Origin: HIMB114 sp008638005
GTDB taxonomy: Bacteria > Pseudomonadota > Alphaproteobacteria > Pelagibacterales > Pelagibacteraceae
Direction: 5' to 3'
Assembly (NCBI GenBank): GCA_032681305.1
Contig: CP136340.1
Coordinates: 186,001-250,000 of the forward strand
DNA length: 64,000 bases
Shown here: piece after piece, positions 27,400 to 35,578 of the stretch
Numbering within the stretch: position 1 is the first letter of the stretch
Layout: every line of letters starts with the position of its first letter
Made by a program: the position numbers and the translations under genes
Notes under the pieces: model-generated
Databases searched by the model: none
Told to the model about the DNA's origin: nothing
Seen by the model: the letters and a program-made list of their open reading frames with translations, nothing else

Positions 27400-27920
27400 T
27401 AACGACTTAAAGAGCCTTCTCTTCTAATTTTCTTTTGAAGTTGTAAAATCGCATATAGCAATGCCTCTGCACTTGGAGGACATCCTGGCACATAAACGTC
27501 TACAGGTACAATACGATCACACCCTCTCACCACTGAATAGGAATAATGATAATATCCACCACCATTTGCACAGCTACCCATCGAGATGACATAACGAGGT
27601 TCTGGCATTTGATCGTAAACTTTTCTAAGCGCTGGAGCCATCTTATTGGTTAAAGTTCCAGCAACAATCATAACATCAGATTGTCTTGGTGATGCTCTTG
27701 GAGCTGCACCAAATCGCTCAAGATCATATCTTGGCATTGATGCTTGCATCATTTCAACGGCGCAACATGCAAGACCAAAAGTCATCCAGTGTAGTGATCC
27801 AGTTCTTGCCCAGTTAATTAATGTATTGCTTGCAATCGTCACAAAACCTTTTTCAGCAAATTCTTCTGCAACTTCTTTAAACTCGTCTGGGATTTGATCT
27901 AACTTTGATACCGCGCTCAT
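27399..27920 (-). CDS. nuoB: NADH-quinone oxidoreductase subunit B
   Basis: NuoB holds the terminal 4Fe-4S cluster N2 that reduces quinone. Its cluster ligands are visible in FGLACCAVEMM (tandem Cys), GSCANGGGYY and YVPGCPPSAEAL. The APRASPRQSDVMIVAGTLTN segment is also diagnostic. 173 residues. It starts 4 bases after nuoA ends. Confidence 0.98.
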   Translation of the reverse strand: MSAVSKLDQIPDEFKEVAEEFAEKGFVTIASNTLINWARTGSLHWMTFGLACCAVEMMQASMPRYDLERFGAAPRASPRQSDVMIVAGTLTNKMAPALRKVYDQMPEPRYVISMGSCANGGGYYHYSYSVVRGCDRIVPVDVYVPGCPPSAEALLYAILQLQKKIRREGSLSR

Positions 27921-27924
27921 AATG

Positions 27925-28293
27925 TTATTCCCAATCTAAGGCCCCCTTTTTCCATTCATAAACAAAACCAACGGTTAAAATAAATAAGAAGAACATCATC
28001 GACCAAAAACCATAAAGACCGATGTTTCCGAGTGAGACTGCCCATGGAAATAAAAACGCAACTTCTAAATCAAAAATAATAAATAAAATAGCAACCAAAT
28101 AAAACCTAACATCAAACTTCATTCTTGCATCATCAAAAGCTTCAAAACCACACTCATAAGCAGACAGTTTTTCAGGATCAGGGTTACTTGGAGAAAATAA
28201 AAAATTAACTACAATAAAAGCAAATCCCAAGCCAATTGAGATAAATAGAAATATTAAAATGGTTGCGTAATCTCTTAAAAAATCGAATAGCAT
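27925..28293 (-). CDS. nuoA: NADH-quinone oxidoreductase subunit A
   Basis: A three-helix membrane subunit at the junction of the two arms of complex I. The conserved loop ending KLSAYECGFEAFDDARMKFD, the following RFYLVAILFIIFDLEVAFLFPW helix (about 22 residues) and the C-terminal third helix are present. I use the ATG at 28293; a TTG directly before it at 28296 gives one extra residue. It is the first nuo gene in transcription order. A TATAAT lies about 20 bases upstream on the transcribed strand. Confidence 0.96.
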   Translation of the reverse strand: MLFDFLRDYATILIFLFISIGLGFAFIVVNFLFSPSNPDPEKLSAYECGFEAFDDARMKFDVRFYLVAILFIIFDLEVAFLFPWAVSLGNIGLYGFWSMMFFLFILTVGFVYEWKKGALDWE

Positions 28294-28313
28294 CAATAAT
28301 ATATATATACTTT

Positions 28314-28319
28314 ATTATA
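28314..28319 (-). promoter_or_regulatory. Candidate -10 box for the nuo operon
   Basis: On the transcribed strand a perfect TATAAT lies in the 58-base gap between gpsA and nuoA, about 20 bases before the nuoA ATG. I see no good -35 at 16-18 bases upstream. In such AT-rich sequence a chance match is likely, so this is only a candidate. The gap is the only non-coding break between the lnt-gpsA pair and the complex I genes. Confidence 0.3.
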
Positions 28320-28351
28320 TGCCATTAAATGTGCATTTTTGACTTAAACGC

Positions 28352-29371
28352 TTAAATTGTGAACTGTTTCCAGTCTATAATTAACTTTTTGTTACCATTA
28401 ATTGCGTTTACCAAACATTTTAAAAGTGGAAGCTTTTTATCGCCCACCAAACTTAAAATTTTCTTACCAGAAGACTTCACAACCTCTGCCCCTTCAACCG
28501 TAATTCCCTTCATTTGTTTTTTTATAATAGATTTATATAAAAAACCTTTTCCAAGAAACGAACCCAATTTTGCGTTACGTCCACCTAATACACTGACATA
28601 TAAATCTCCAGCGCCAGCTAATCCATAAACCGTCGTTACATCTCCACCAAATCTTTGTGTAATCAATTTCATTTCTTTTAATGACTGTTCAAATAAACCC
28701 GATGAAGGATTGAAAAAATTATCTTGTTTTTTCTTAACCAGATCTCCAACTTGACCTATGGCTGAACCAATGATGGTTGCATAAATATTTTTAATGGCTG
28801 CACATATTTCAGCACCTTGAATATCCCTTGTGATTTCTGGATGATAATATTTGTTTTCTAAAATTATTTTAGCATAAGACGCATAAGATATGTTTCTTGA
28901 TGCAAATAAAGTTCTTGTATGAGATTTATTCATTAATTCTTTAGCTAAACAAGGTCCAGCCGACATAATAATTTTGTGATTAAAACATTTTGTAAAAAAA
29001 TAATCACTAATCGGTACTAAATTACTTTTAAGATTAGCAATACCTTTGGTGATTAGCAAAACAGGGCAATCAATTTTTATTTTATTTAAAATATTAATCG
29101 CCCAATCAATTCCTTTTGTATTCGTTCCTACAATAATAAAGTTAACGGTGCCAAGATCTATTTTTTTTAATTCTTCAGCATTAAAAAACTGAATTTTTTT
29201 TGAATACTTAAAATTAAATCCTTTTTCTTTTCTTGTCTTTTTGCAGGAGTTAATTTTTTTCTTATCAAAAGGACTACCTAGAACTGAAGTTTCAACTTTG
29301 TTAAAGTCTAATAAAGATGTGTATGCGCTACTTGCAACTCCAAAACCTAAAACTAAAGCATGTATTTTCAT
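28352..29371 (-). CDS. gpsA: Divergent NAD(P)-dependent glycerol-3-phosphate dehydrogenase-like protein
   Basis: The likely role is reduction of dihydroxyacetone phosphate to sn-glycerol 3-phosphate for phospholipid synthesis. The C-terminal half fits GpsA: GAEICAAIKNIYA (substrate lysine region), YGLAGAGDLYVSVLGGRNAKLG and a later VEGAEVV. The N-terminal Rossmann loop reads GFGVASSA rather than the usual GxGxWG, and TKGI and SAGPCLAKEL replace the common TKG...SGPSFA blocks. Length (339 aa) is normal. It overlaps lnt as ATGA. Assignment to the G3PDH fold is fairly firm; substrate is inferred. Confidence 0.75.
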   Translation of the reverse strand: MKIHALVLGFGVASSAYTSLLDFNKVETSVLGSPFDKKKINSCKKTRKEKGFNFKYSKKIQFFNAEELKKIDLGTVNFIIVGTNTKGIDWAINILNKIKIDCPVLLITKGIANLKSNLVPISDYFFTKCFNHKIIMSAGPCLAKELMNKSHTRTLFASRNISYASYAKIILENKYYHPEITRDIQGAEICAAIKNIYATIIGSAIGQVGDLVKKKQDNFFNPSSGLFEQSLKEMKLITQRFGGDVTTVYGLAGAGDLYVSVLGGRNAKLGSFLGKGFLYKSIIKKQMKGITVEGAEVVKSSGKKILSLVGDKKLPLLKCLVNAINGNKKLIIDWKQFTI

Positions 29372-30870
29372 CTTAATTTAAAATATCTCTTACAAAACAA
29401 TTGTATCAAAAAACTGATCAAGATAATAAAAAAAAACAAAGTATTTCCAAGTACACTAAATGCGGTTTTTCCTTTTAACACTTGGTAATTGGTAACAAAT
29501 ACATCTTGTTTTTGTGGTGTTGAAATTTTTATAGGTACTCCATAAGGATTAATACTTGCAGATAAGCCTTGGTTTGTTGACCTAAAAATATGCTTTCCCT
29601 CTTCTATGGATCTAAAAATTGAATGCGCGTAATGCTGATAGGTTCCAATAGATCTATTAAACCATCCATCTTCAGAAATATTAAAAATAACATCATACTG
29701 TTCTTGGCTGAGATTAATCAAGCCCGTATTAATCACTTCGTAACAAATTAAAGGTAAAATTTTGATATTATTTATGTTTAAAACTTTCCTTTCATTACCG
29801 CGTGAAAAAGACTGGTAACCAAAAGTTACTTTTTTCAAACCAAACTTTAACAAAAAATTTTCAAATGGAATGAATTCACCAAAAGGAACAAGGTGAATTT
29901 TACGATAATAATCAAAAACCTCTCCTTCAGAATTAAATACAATGAAAGTGTTGTAAATATTATCATTTTCTTTTGTATTGCCTCCTAGAATTATTTTTTG
30001 GTTATCTTTAAAGCTTCCTTTAATTATTTTTTTAAATCTATTAGGTTCTAAAAAAGAATAAGACCCTTCTGGCCATAAAAAAATGGCATCATCTAGTTTT
30101 TCTTTTGGATTGCTAATTTTAATTAAATTTTGAATATAATCATCTGGATAGGATGCAATTTCTATCAATCCCTCATTGGGTTGAACAATAACAATATTTT
30201 GCTCTTTATTTTCAAGTTCTATTTGAAGTCTTGCATAACCATAAAGATAATTAACTCCGATAATGAGTACAAAAATTAACATACGGTTAACCGACTTTCT
30301 TTTATTTTCGTTAAAAAACAAAAATGGAAATGAAAAAAAGAAAATAGCTAAAAAGTTTAACCCAAATGTGCCGATGTAATTTAAGATTTGAATACTTTGA
30401 ATTTCATCGCTCAAAGCATAGACAAATAAATTCCATGAAAAACCCGTAATATAAGATCTAAAATATTCGGTTAGTGCTAACAGAATTGAAAAGTTTAAAA
30501 CATAGAAAAAACCAAAGTTAAAAAAACGTTTTAGAATGTAAAAACAAAATCCATAAAATAGTGATAAAATGAAAGGTAAAACTAAAATGGCAAAGGGTTT
30601 TAATATTGTGACAGCTGGATCAAAGTTAAGCGAATAACTGATCCAATATAAAGAACATGCAAAGTATCCAAAAGCAAAACTTAAACCATATAAAAAGAAA
30701 GACTTAGCAGATTGATCTTTATTGGTTTTAAGTAAATATAAAAGAAACGGAAAAACTAAAAAACAAAAACTAATATAGTTATAAGGTGGAAGCGAAAAAG
30801 ATAAAATAATCCCAGCAAATAAAAAAATTAAATAATTAAATTTACTTTTTATGATTTGTTCAAAGCTCAT
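29368..30870 (-). CDS. lnt: Apolipoprotein N-acyltransferase
   Basis: Lnt adds the third acyl chain to lipoproteins in the inner membrane, which makes them LolCDE substrates; LolC and LolD are encoded nearby. The first 210 residues hold about six to seven membrane helices, followed by a periplasmic nitrilase-fold domain. The catalytic triad is visible as Glu in LWPEGSY, Lys in RKIHLVPFGEFIPFE and Cys in LPLICYEV. A final membrane helix closes the 500-residue protein. Start ATG at 30870, 21 bases past the rhodanese stop. Confidence 0.93.
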   Translation of the reverse strand: MSFEQIIKSKFNYLIFLFAGIILSFSLPPYNYISFCFLVFPFLLYLLKTNKDQSAKSFFLYGLSFAFGYFACSLYWISYSLNFDPAVTILKPFAILVLPFILSLFYGFCFYILKRFFNFGFFYVLNFSILLALTEYFRSYITGFSWNLFVYALSDEIQSIQILNYIGTFGLNFLAIFFFSFPFLFFNENKRKSVNRMLIFVLIIGVNYLYGYARLQIELENKEQNIVIVQPNEGLIEIASYPDDYIQNLIKISNPKEKLDDAIFLWPEGSYSFLEPNRFKKIIKGSFKDNQKIILGGNTKENDNIYNTFIVFNSEGEVFDYYRKIHLVPFGEFIPFENFLLKFGLKKVTFGYQSFSRGNERKVLNINNIKILPLICYEVINTGLINLSQEQYDVIFNISEDGWFNRSIGTYQHYAHSIFRSIEEGKHIFRSTNQGLSASINPYGVPIKISTPQKQDVFVTNYQVLKGKTAFSVLGNTLFFFIILISFLIQLFCKRYFKLR

Positions 30871-30891
30871 TTTTTTAATTAAATGAATAAA

Positions 30892-31281
30892 CTACTTAAT
30901 GGGTAATTTATCAGCTTTCCATGAAGATTTGTAAACAGTATCCGATCTTAAAAATCCATCAGAAATATTATACGTCTCAAAGCCTTTTTTTTCATAAATT
31001 TCAGCCGTAACCTGAGATCTTGCTCCGCTTCTACAAATAAAAAAAACTTTTTTATTTTTATCTAAATGAAGCGCATCCATTTCTTTTTCAAAATCAGGAT
31101 TTAACACTCTCCCATCACCATCTTGAAACTGATAAGATACAAAATGAGTAACCAGGCCTAAAGCTTCACCATTTGGTCGCCCAACATTTTTCCACTCTTC
31201 AGGGGTTCTCACATCAATGAGATAACTTCCATCTTTACCTTCAAAGGCTTTAAGCTCGAGTGATGTAATTTGTTTGACCAC
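30892..31281 (-). CDS. Rhodanese-like domain protein
   Basis: A single-domain sulfurtransferase-type protein of 129 residues. The active-site loop is CRSGARS with the catalytic Cys, preceded by the conserved SYLIDVRTPEEW near the N-terminus. Single rhodaneses move sulfane sulfur or detoxify, and the partner here is unknown. I take GTG at 31281, directly before the domain; a TTG at 31296 would add five residues. Neither has a good Shine-Dalgarno. It is the first gene of the long minus-strand block and diverges from the MoxR cassette. Confidence 0.82.
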   Translation of the reverse strand: MVKQITSLELKAFEGKDGSYLIDVRTPEEWKNVGRPNGEALGLVTHFVSYQFQDGDGRVLNPDFEKEMDALHLDKNKKVFFICRSGARSQVTAEIYEKKGFETYNISDGFLRSDTVYKSSWKADKLPIK

Positions 31282-31354
31282 ACGACTTAATAACAAAAAA
31301 CTATTTAAAGTGCATGTTTAAATTTTAAAAAGGTATATTTTTCAAGCTTAATTT

Positions 31355-31411
31355 GGGTTCGTTTGTTCAACCCGCACCCTTTCGTGCTCTGCACTTAAAA
31401 CTTTAAAGTTT
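31355..31411. other. GC-richer inverted repeats in the divergent intergenic region
   Basis: Between the rhodanese gene and the plus-strand cassette, GGGTT at 31355-31359 pairs with AACCC at 31369-31373. GTGC at 31384-31387 can pair with GCAC on either side (31374-31377 or 31391-31394), giving mutually exclusive short hairpins. A perfect 14-base palindrome, AAACTTTAAAGTTT, follows at 31398-31411. This is the only non-coding stretch above 150 bases in the window and it must hold promoters for both directions. Operator or leader function is a guess. Confidence 0.35.
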
Positions 31412-31460
31412 GAAATTTACAATTTGTTTTTTTATAAGCTACAACATTAGATTTATTAAA

Positions 31461-31889
31461 ATGGTACATATTTTTCATTGTAAATGCTGCAACCTGAAAC
31501 AATTCGCTCTAAAGTTTCCAAAAATATTTAGATCTAAAATATACGATGATGCTTATGAAATCATTTTTAAAAAAACATGTAAAAAATGCGAACAAACTAA
31601 TCTATACCTTGAAAAATTAGCAACTCAGACATTTGAACTTCGTTGGAAAGAAATTAGCGATCTAGAAGAGCAACAAATCATTATGGAACAGGAACTGCAA
31701 AGAATTGAAACGACTTTAAATACAAAAAAAGAAAATAAAAATCTTACAAAAAGTGAAGAAAAATGGTTAAAGGATAAATTACAAGAAACAAAAAATAGAT
31801 TAAACGATGATATCAACACTATTAAAGCAAAAATCAGATCAACGATTGCAGTTAAATTAAAAAATGAAACTGCAAACTCTCACCAATAA
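31461..31889 (+). CDS. Small Cys-rich protein with charged coiled coil, unknown function
   Basis: I do not recognise this 142-residue protein. The N-terminus holds a possible metal site: three cysteines in FHCKCCNL and a later CKKC about 40 residues on. The second half is a highly charged, Glu/Lys-rich helix predicted to form a coiled coil, roughly residues 60-135. I prefer ATG 31461 because it places the Cys cluster at the N-terminus; an upstream ATG at 31410 would overlap the palindromic intergenic region. The 3' end overlaps the MoxR gene by 26 bases, so the two are probably translated together. Confidence 0.65.
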   Translation: MVHIFHCKCCNLKQFALKFPKIFRSKIYDDAYEIIFKKTCKKCEQTNLYLEKLATQTFELRWKEISDLEEQQIIMEQELQRIETTLNTKKENKNLTKSEEKWLKDKLQETKNRLNDDINTIKAKIRSTIAVKLKNETANSHQ

Positions 31890-32751
31890 CTTAAAACAAA
31901 TCATCATTGGCAATGACGATAAAATTGATTTAGCCCTATCTGCTATTTTAGCAGGTGGAAGTATTTTATTAGAAGACAGACCGGGCACAGGTAAGACAAC
32001 TTTTGCAAAAGCTATAGCTGAAAACTTAAATCTCAATTTTAAACGTATTCAATTTACCTCTGATATGCTTCCTTCAGATATCAATGGTTTTGTCAAATAC
32101 ATTGATCAAAAAGCCCACTTTCAACCAGGGCCCATTTTTTCGAATATCATTTTGGCAGATGAACTTAACCGAGGTAATCCAAAATGCCAAAGTGCTTTTA
32201 TGGAAGCTATGGAAGAAAAAAATGTAACTATTGATGGTCACACTCATGAATTACCTAAACCTTTTTTTGTGATTGCCACTCAAAACCCGGTGGACCAAGT
32301 AGGAACCTACCCTTTGCCTGAGTCTCAATTAGACCGATTTATGATTTCTTTTTCTATGAACAAATTAACTAGTGCTCAAGAAATTGAAATTATAAAACAA
32401 AAACAATTAAAACAAAATCTTCAACCAATCGAATATAATATCGAAAATATGATGCAAGAGGTTCATGCGATTGAATGTAATGATGAGGTGATCAAATACA
32501 TTCAAAGTTTAATCCAACAAGCGCAAAAAATAAAATTTGAAACTGTTCTTTCGACAAGAACACTCATTTATATCATTCAAATTTCTAAAGCTTTGTCATT
32601 TATTCATGACAAGCAGTATGTCACCTTTGACGAGGTTCAAAAAACGTTTCCTTTTGTTTTAAAGCACCGAATTAAGAATGTTGATTTTGGGGTTGATCTT
32701 TTAGGCTACATCCAAAAAGAAATTATCGAACACGTCCCCGTTCCTCGTTAA
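31864..32751 (+). CDS. MoxR-family AAA+ ATPase
   Basis: MoxR ATPases act as chaperones for assembling metallo- or envelope proteins and usually lie beside DUF58 and transglutaminase genes, as here. Walker A is DRPGTGKTT near residues 38-46, Walker B is IILADELNRGNPKCQSA, and ATQNPVDQVGTYPLPESQLD is the sensor and arginine-finger region of the family. Length is 295 residues. It overlaps the preceding ORF by 26 bases and the next gene by 1 base, so the cassette is tightly coupled. Confidence 0.92.
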   Translation: MKLQTLTNNLKQIIIGNDDKIDLALSAILAGGSILLEDRPGTGKTTFAKAIAENLNLNFKRIQFTSDMLPSDINGFVKYIDQKAHFQPGPIFSNIILADELNRGNPKCQSAFMEAMEEKNVTIDGHTHELPKPFFVIATQNPVDQVGTYPLPESQLDRFMISFSMNKLTSAQEIEIIKQKQLKQNLQPIEYNIENMMQEVHAIECNDEVIKYIQSLIQQAQKIKFETVLSTRTLIYIIQISKALSFIHDKQYVTFDEVQKTFPFVLKHRIKNVDFGVDLLGYIQKEIIEHVPVPR

Positions 32752-33695
32752 TGATTTCAAAAGTTTTAAATCGTTATTATTTCAAAATTGTAAACAAAAA
32801 ACTCAAACAATATCCAGCACCTGACATTAATCGAAAAAATATCTACATCTTTCCAACTAAAGATGGTTTTCAATTAGGGCTATTTCTCATAACCGCTCTG
32901 ATCGCATCAACGATCTATCAAATTAATCTTGGGTTAATTATTCTCGTTACCTTATCGGTACTTTTTTTTCTCTCCATTTTAATTACTTATGAAAACCTTA
33001 ATCAAATTAAAATTCAAACTCATGAAAATATTATAGATAGTCATGGAAAAGAACCACTCACATTCATTTTACAAAACCTAGCAACACAACAAAAAATAAA
33101 CCTTAAAATTACAGATCAACAAAATGAACTCAAATCTGAATCATTCAATTTGAGTATTGGTGCTAATGTTATCAAAATCAAAAACCCTTTTTTAAAAAGG
33201 GGTTGTTATGAATATCCATTACTTAAAATTGAAACCCTATTTCCCTTTGGAATTACAAGAGCTTGGAACTGGTTTCAGCTCAAAGATAAATTTTATGTCT
33301 ACCCTGCTCCTATTATGTATTTCAAAGATCTTAACCATTTCTTGGTTGAAACCTTAAAATATCAATCTGATTTAAGTGAGGATTTTGATGGTATTGATCA
33401 ATTTCAAGAAGGTATGAGTGAAAGTAAAATTGCTTGGAAAATATCAAGTAGCAAAGAACAGCTCTACGTCAAAAAATTTGATTCCAAATCTGAAGCTAAA
33501 AAAATACTTATTGATTACAATCAAATCCCAATTCAAGACCATGAAAAAAAACTAGGAATCATGGTTTATCTTCTTAAAGAATGTCTTCAGCAAAATAAAA
33601 TTTTTGCGATTAAAATTAAAAATCAAATTTCCGAATATGGTGATCATAAAAAACATTTTGAGCATTGTCTTAAACTCATTGCGGAGGCTGATTAA
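32751..33695 (+). CDS. DUF58 domain protein with two N-terminal membrane helices
   Basis: A 314-residue membrane-anchored protein. Two adjacent helices lie at about residues 40-83, then a beta-rich region, and the DUF58 core around FDGIDQFQEGMSESKIAWKI followed by the vWA-like end. The usual DUF58 block would read YxxGDxxrxIdWk; here QFQEGMSESKIAWK is a degenerate version. Together with MoxR and a transglutaminase it forms a common bacterial cassette of unsettled function, with envelope stress or protein maturation proposed for relatives. Confidence 0.82.
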   Translation: MISKVLNRYYFKIVNKKLKQYPAPDINRKNIYIFPTKDGFQLGLFLITALIASTIYQINLGLIILVTLSVLFFLSILITYENLNQIKIQTHENIIDSHGKEPLTFILQNLATQQKINLKITDQQNELKSESFNLSIGANVIKIKNPFLKRGCYEYPLLKIETLFPFGITRAWNWFQLKDKFYVYPAPIMYFKDLNHFLVETLKYQSDLSEDFDGIDQFQEGMSESKIAWKISSSKEQLYVKKFDSKSEAKKILIDYNQIPIQDHEKKLGIMVYLLKECLQQNKIFAIKIKNQISEYGDHKKHFEHCLKLIAEAD

Positions 33696-35578
33696 TGAAT
33701 ATCTATTTTAAACTATCGATATTTATCATTCTTTCACAACTGGCTTTGATGTTTCAAAAGTTAGAAAACGAAAACTTTTTATATGTTCTTGGGATCACAG
33801 TTGTAGTTTTATTTGTCAAATTCAAAAACATATCAATTCGCGCCTTGTTCAGGCACCCTTCGTTAATTATTTTAATGGGAATCCAATTTGTTTTTGAAGA
33901 TTATACCATCACTAAGGATTTTTTTATTAACTGTCTTTATATTCTTTTACTTTTTAAATTTTTGGAAACACAAAAAAAAGATTATTTTTTCTTTGTTGCC
34001 CTTTCTATTTTTGTCACCATTGCTAATTTGATTAATAACCAAAATTTATTAAGTAGTCTCATCAGTGGTGCATCGGCTATTGCAACCATCCTCTTGCTCT
34101 ACCTGATTAACCAAAGGGAACTTATTAGTTTAAACATTCAAAACCTTAAACGTATAGTGCTGATTAGTGTTTTTACCGTTCCTATTATTATTTTAACTTA
34201 CCTGTTCTTTCCAAGGGCAGAGGTCAAGGTCAGTTTATTTGCCAATAAATCTAATAACCTTGGAATTCCTGATAAAATTTCACTCGGCTCATTTCAACAA
34301 ATCACGCTTGAAGATAAGGATATATTTAATGCTAAATTTTTTAATAATGCAAATCAAAATGAACTTTATTTTAGAGTAAAAACCTTTGAGATGCTTGATC
34401 AGTTAAAAAATTGGAGAAGTATTGATACTAAGGTAACCTTTAGAAGAAAAAGTAATATCACCCAAAAAATTAATCCTTCAATTAAATATGATCTAATTTT
34501 ATTTAATCACGGAAAAAAATGGGTTCCTGTTTTGGATTACGCTGTTCCAAAAGAAAATGACTTTAATTATAATCCATACAATTTTTCTTATAACATGCCT
34601 CAAAAAATGAGTTCTAAAAAGAAATTTATTTTTTCAGCACAAAATACTCCTTTAAACAAAGACATTTCTATCAAAGAAAGGAGTTATTACTTACAGATAC
34701 CAAATACAGTTAATGATAAATTAATAAAATGGGCGAAAAAAAATAAAATAAATAAATCTGATACAGAATACTCAAAGTTTTTGTTAAATTACTTTCGAAA
34801 TGAAAACTTCTTTTACAATTTAAAACCAGAGCCAATTGGTAACAATTATTCAAAATTTTTCTTTGAAACTAAGGAAGGTTACTGCGAATACTACGCAGGC
34901 ACTATGACATTGCTATTAAGAGCAGCAGGTATTCCTTCTAGAATAGTGACAGGTTTTTATGGAGGTCGTTATAATAATTTAGGAGATTTTTATACCTTTT
35001 CCCAGGAAGATGCCCATTCCTGGGTGGAAGCTTGGATTGATAATGTTGGGTGGATTAGATTTGACCCAACACAAGTCATACCGCCTCAAAGAGTTAAAAA
35101 TACAATCAACAGTTTTTCAAGAGAAGAAAATGATATTGAAATTGAACAAAACGAACTGCAGAAATTTTTTGGAGAAAAGGGTTTAAATCTTTGGATTAGG
35201 TATCTAGATTATCAATGGACGAATTACTTGATTAATTATAATCAAATTGAACAAAAAAAACTTTTAAGCAAACTATCAGAGCTTGATAAAGAAACTTACC
35301 TAAATCTATTTAAAAACATTATCTCTCTCGTCACTTTGATTTTAGTAATCTTATTACTGAATCTTTTACTGGATAAAAAAAAATATAGCTCTTACATTTT
35401 TTATCTTTTGGTAAAAAAATATAAATTAAATGATAAACCTTTTCAAATACATCAAAAAATTTTTCAAAATATAGAAAATAAAAACTATATTAATGATTAT
35501 GAAAAAATATTATTTAATAACAAAAATATCTCTACTTTTAAATTTCTCTCAATATGTTTCAAAATAATAAAAGCTTAA
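33695..35578 (+). CDS. Membrane transglutaminase-like protein (TgpA type)
   Basis: The 627-residue protein has five to six N-terminal helices (about residues 1-170), a periplasmic transglutaminase domain and one C-terminal helix near residue 545. The papain-like triad is intact: Cys397 in EGYCEYYAG, His441 in DAHSWVEAW and Asp457 in RFDPT. TgpA-type proteins are thought to act on periplasmic or peptidoglycan substrates. It overlaps the DUF58 gene by 1 base and its last 25 bases overlap the ligase-like gene. Confidence 0.88.
   Translation: MNIYFKLSIFIILSQLALMFQKLENENFLYVLGITVVVLFVKFKNISIRALFRHPSLIILMGIQFVFEDYTITKDFFINCLYILLLFKFLETQKKDYFFFVALSIFVTIANLINNQNLLSSLISGASAIATILLLYLINQRELISLNIQNLKRIVLISVFTVPIIILTYLFFPRAEVKVSLFANKSNNLGIPDKISLGSFQQITLEDKDIFNAKFFNNANQNELYFRVKTFEMLDQLKNWRSIDTKVTFRRKSNITQKINPSIKYDLILFNHGKKWVPVLDYAVPKENDFNYNPYNFSYNMPQKMSSKKKFIFSAQNTPLNKDISIKERSYYLQIPNTVNDKLIKWAKKNKINKSDTEYSKFLLNYFRNENFFYNLKPEPIGNNYSKFFFETKEGYCEYYAGTMTLLLRAAGIPSRIVTGFYGGRYNNLGDFYTFSQEDAHSWVEAWIDNVGWIRFDPTQVIPPQRVKNTINSFSREENDIEIEQNELQKFFGEKGLNLWIRYLDYQWTNYLINYNQIEQKKLLSKLSELDKETYLNLFKNIISLVTLILVILLLNLLLDKKKYSSYIFYLLVKKYKLNDKPFQIHQKIFQNIENKNYINDYEKILFNNKNISTFKFLSICFKIIKA

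Noticed and set aside
31351..31373. Possible tRNA T-arm (GGGTTCG...CAACCC)
   Set aside because: No acceptor, D or anticodon arm could be built around it.
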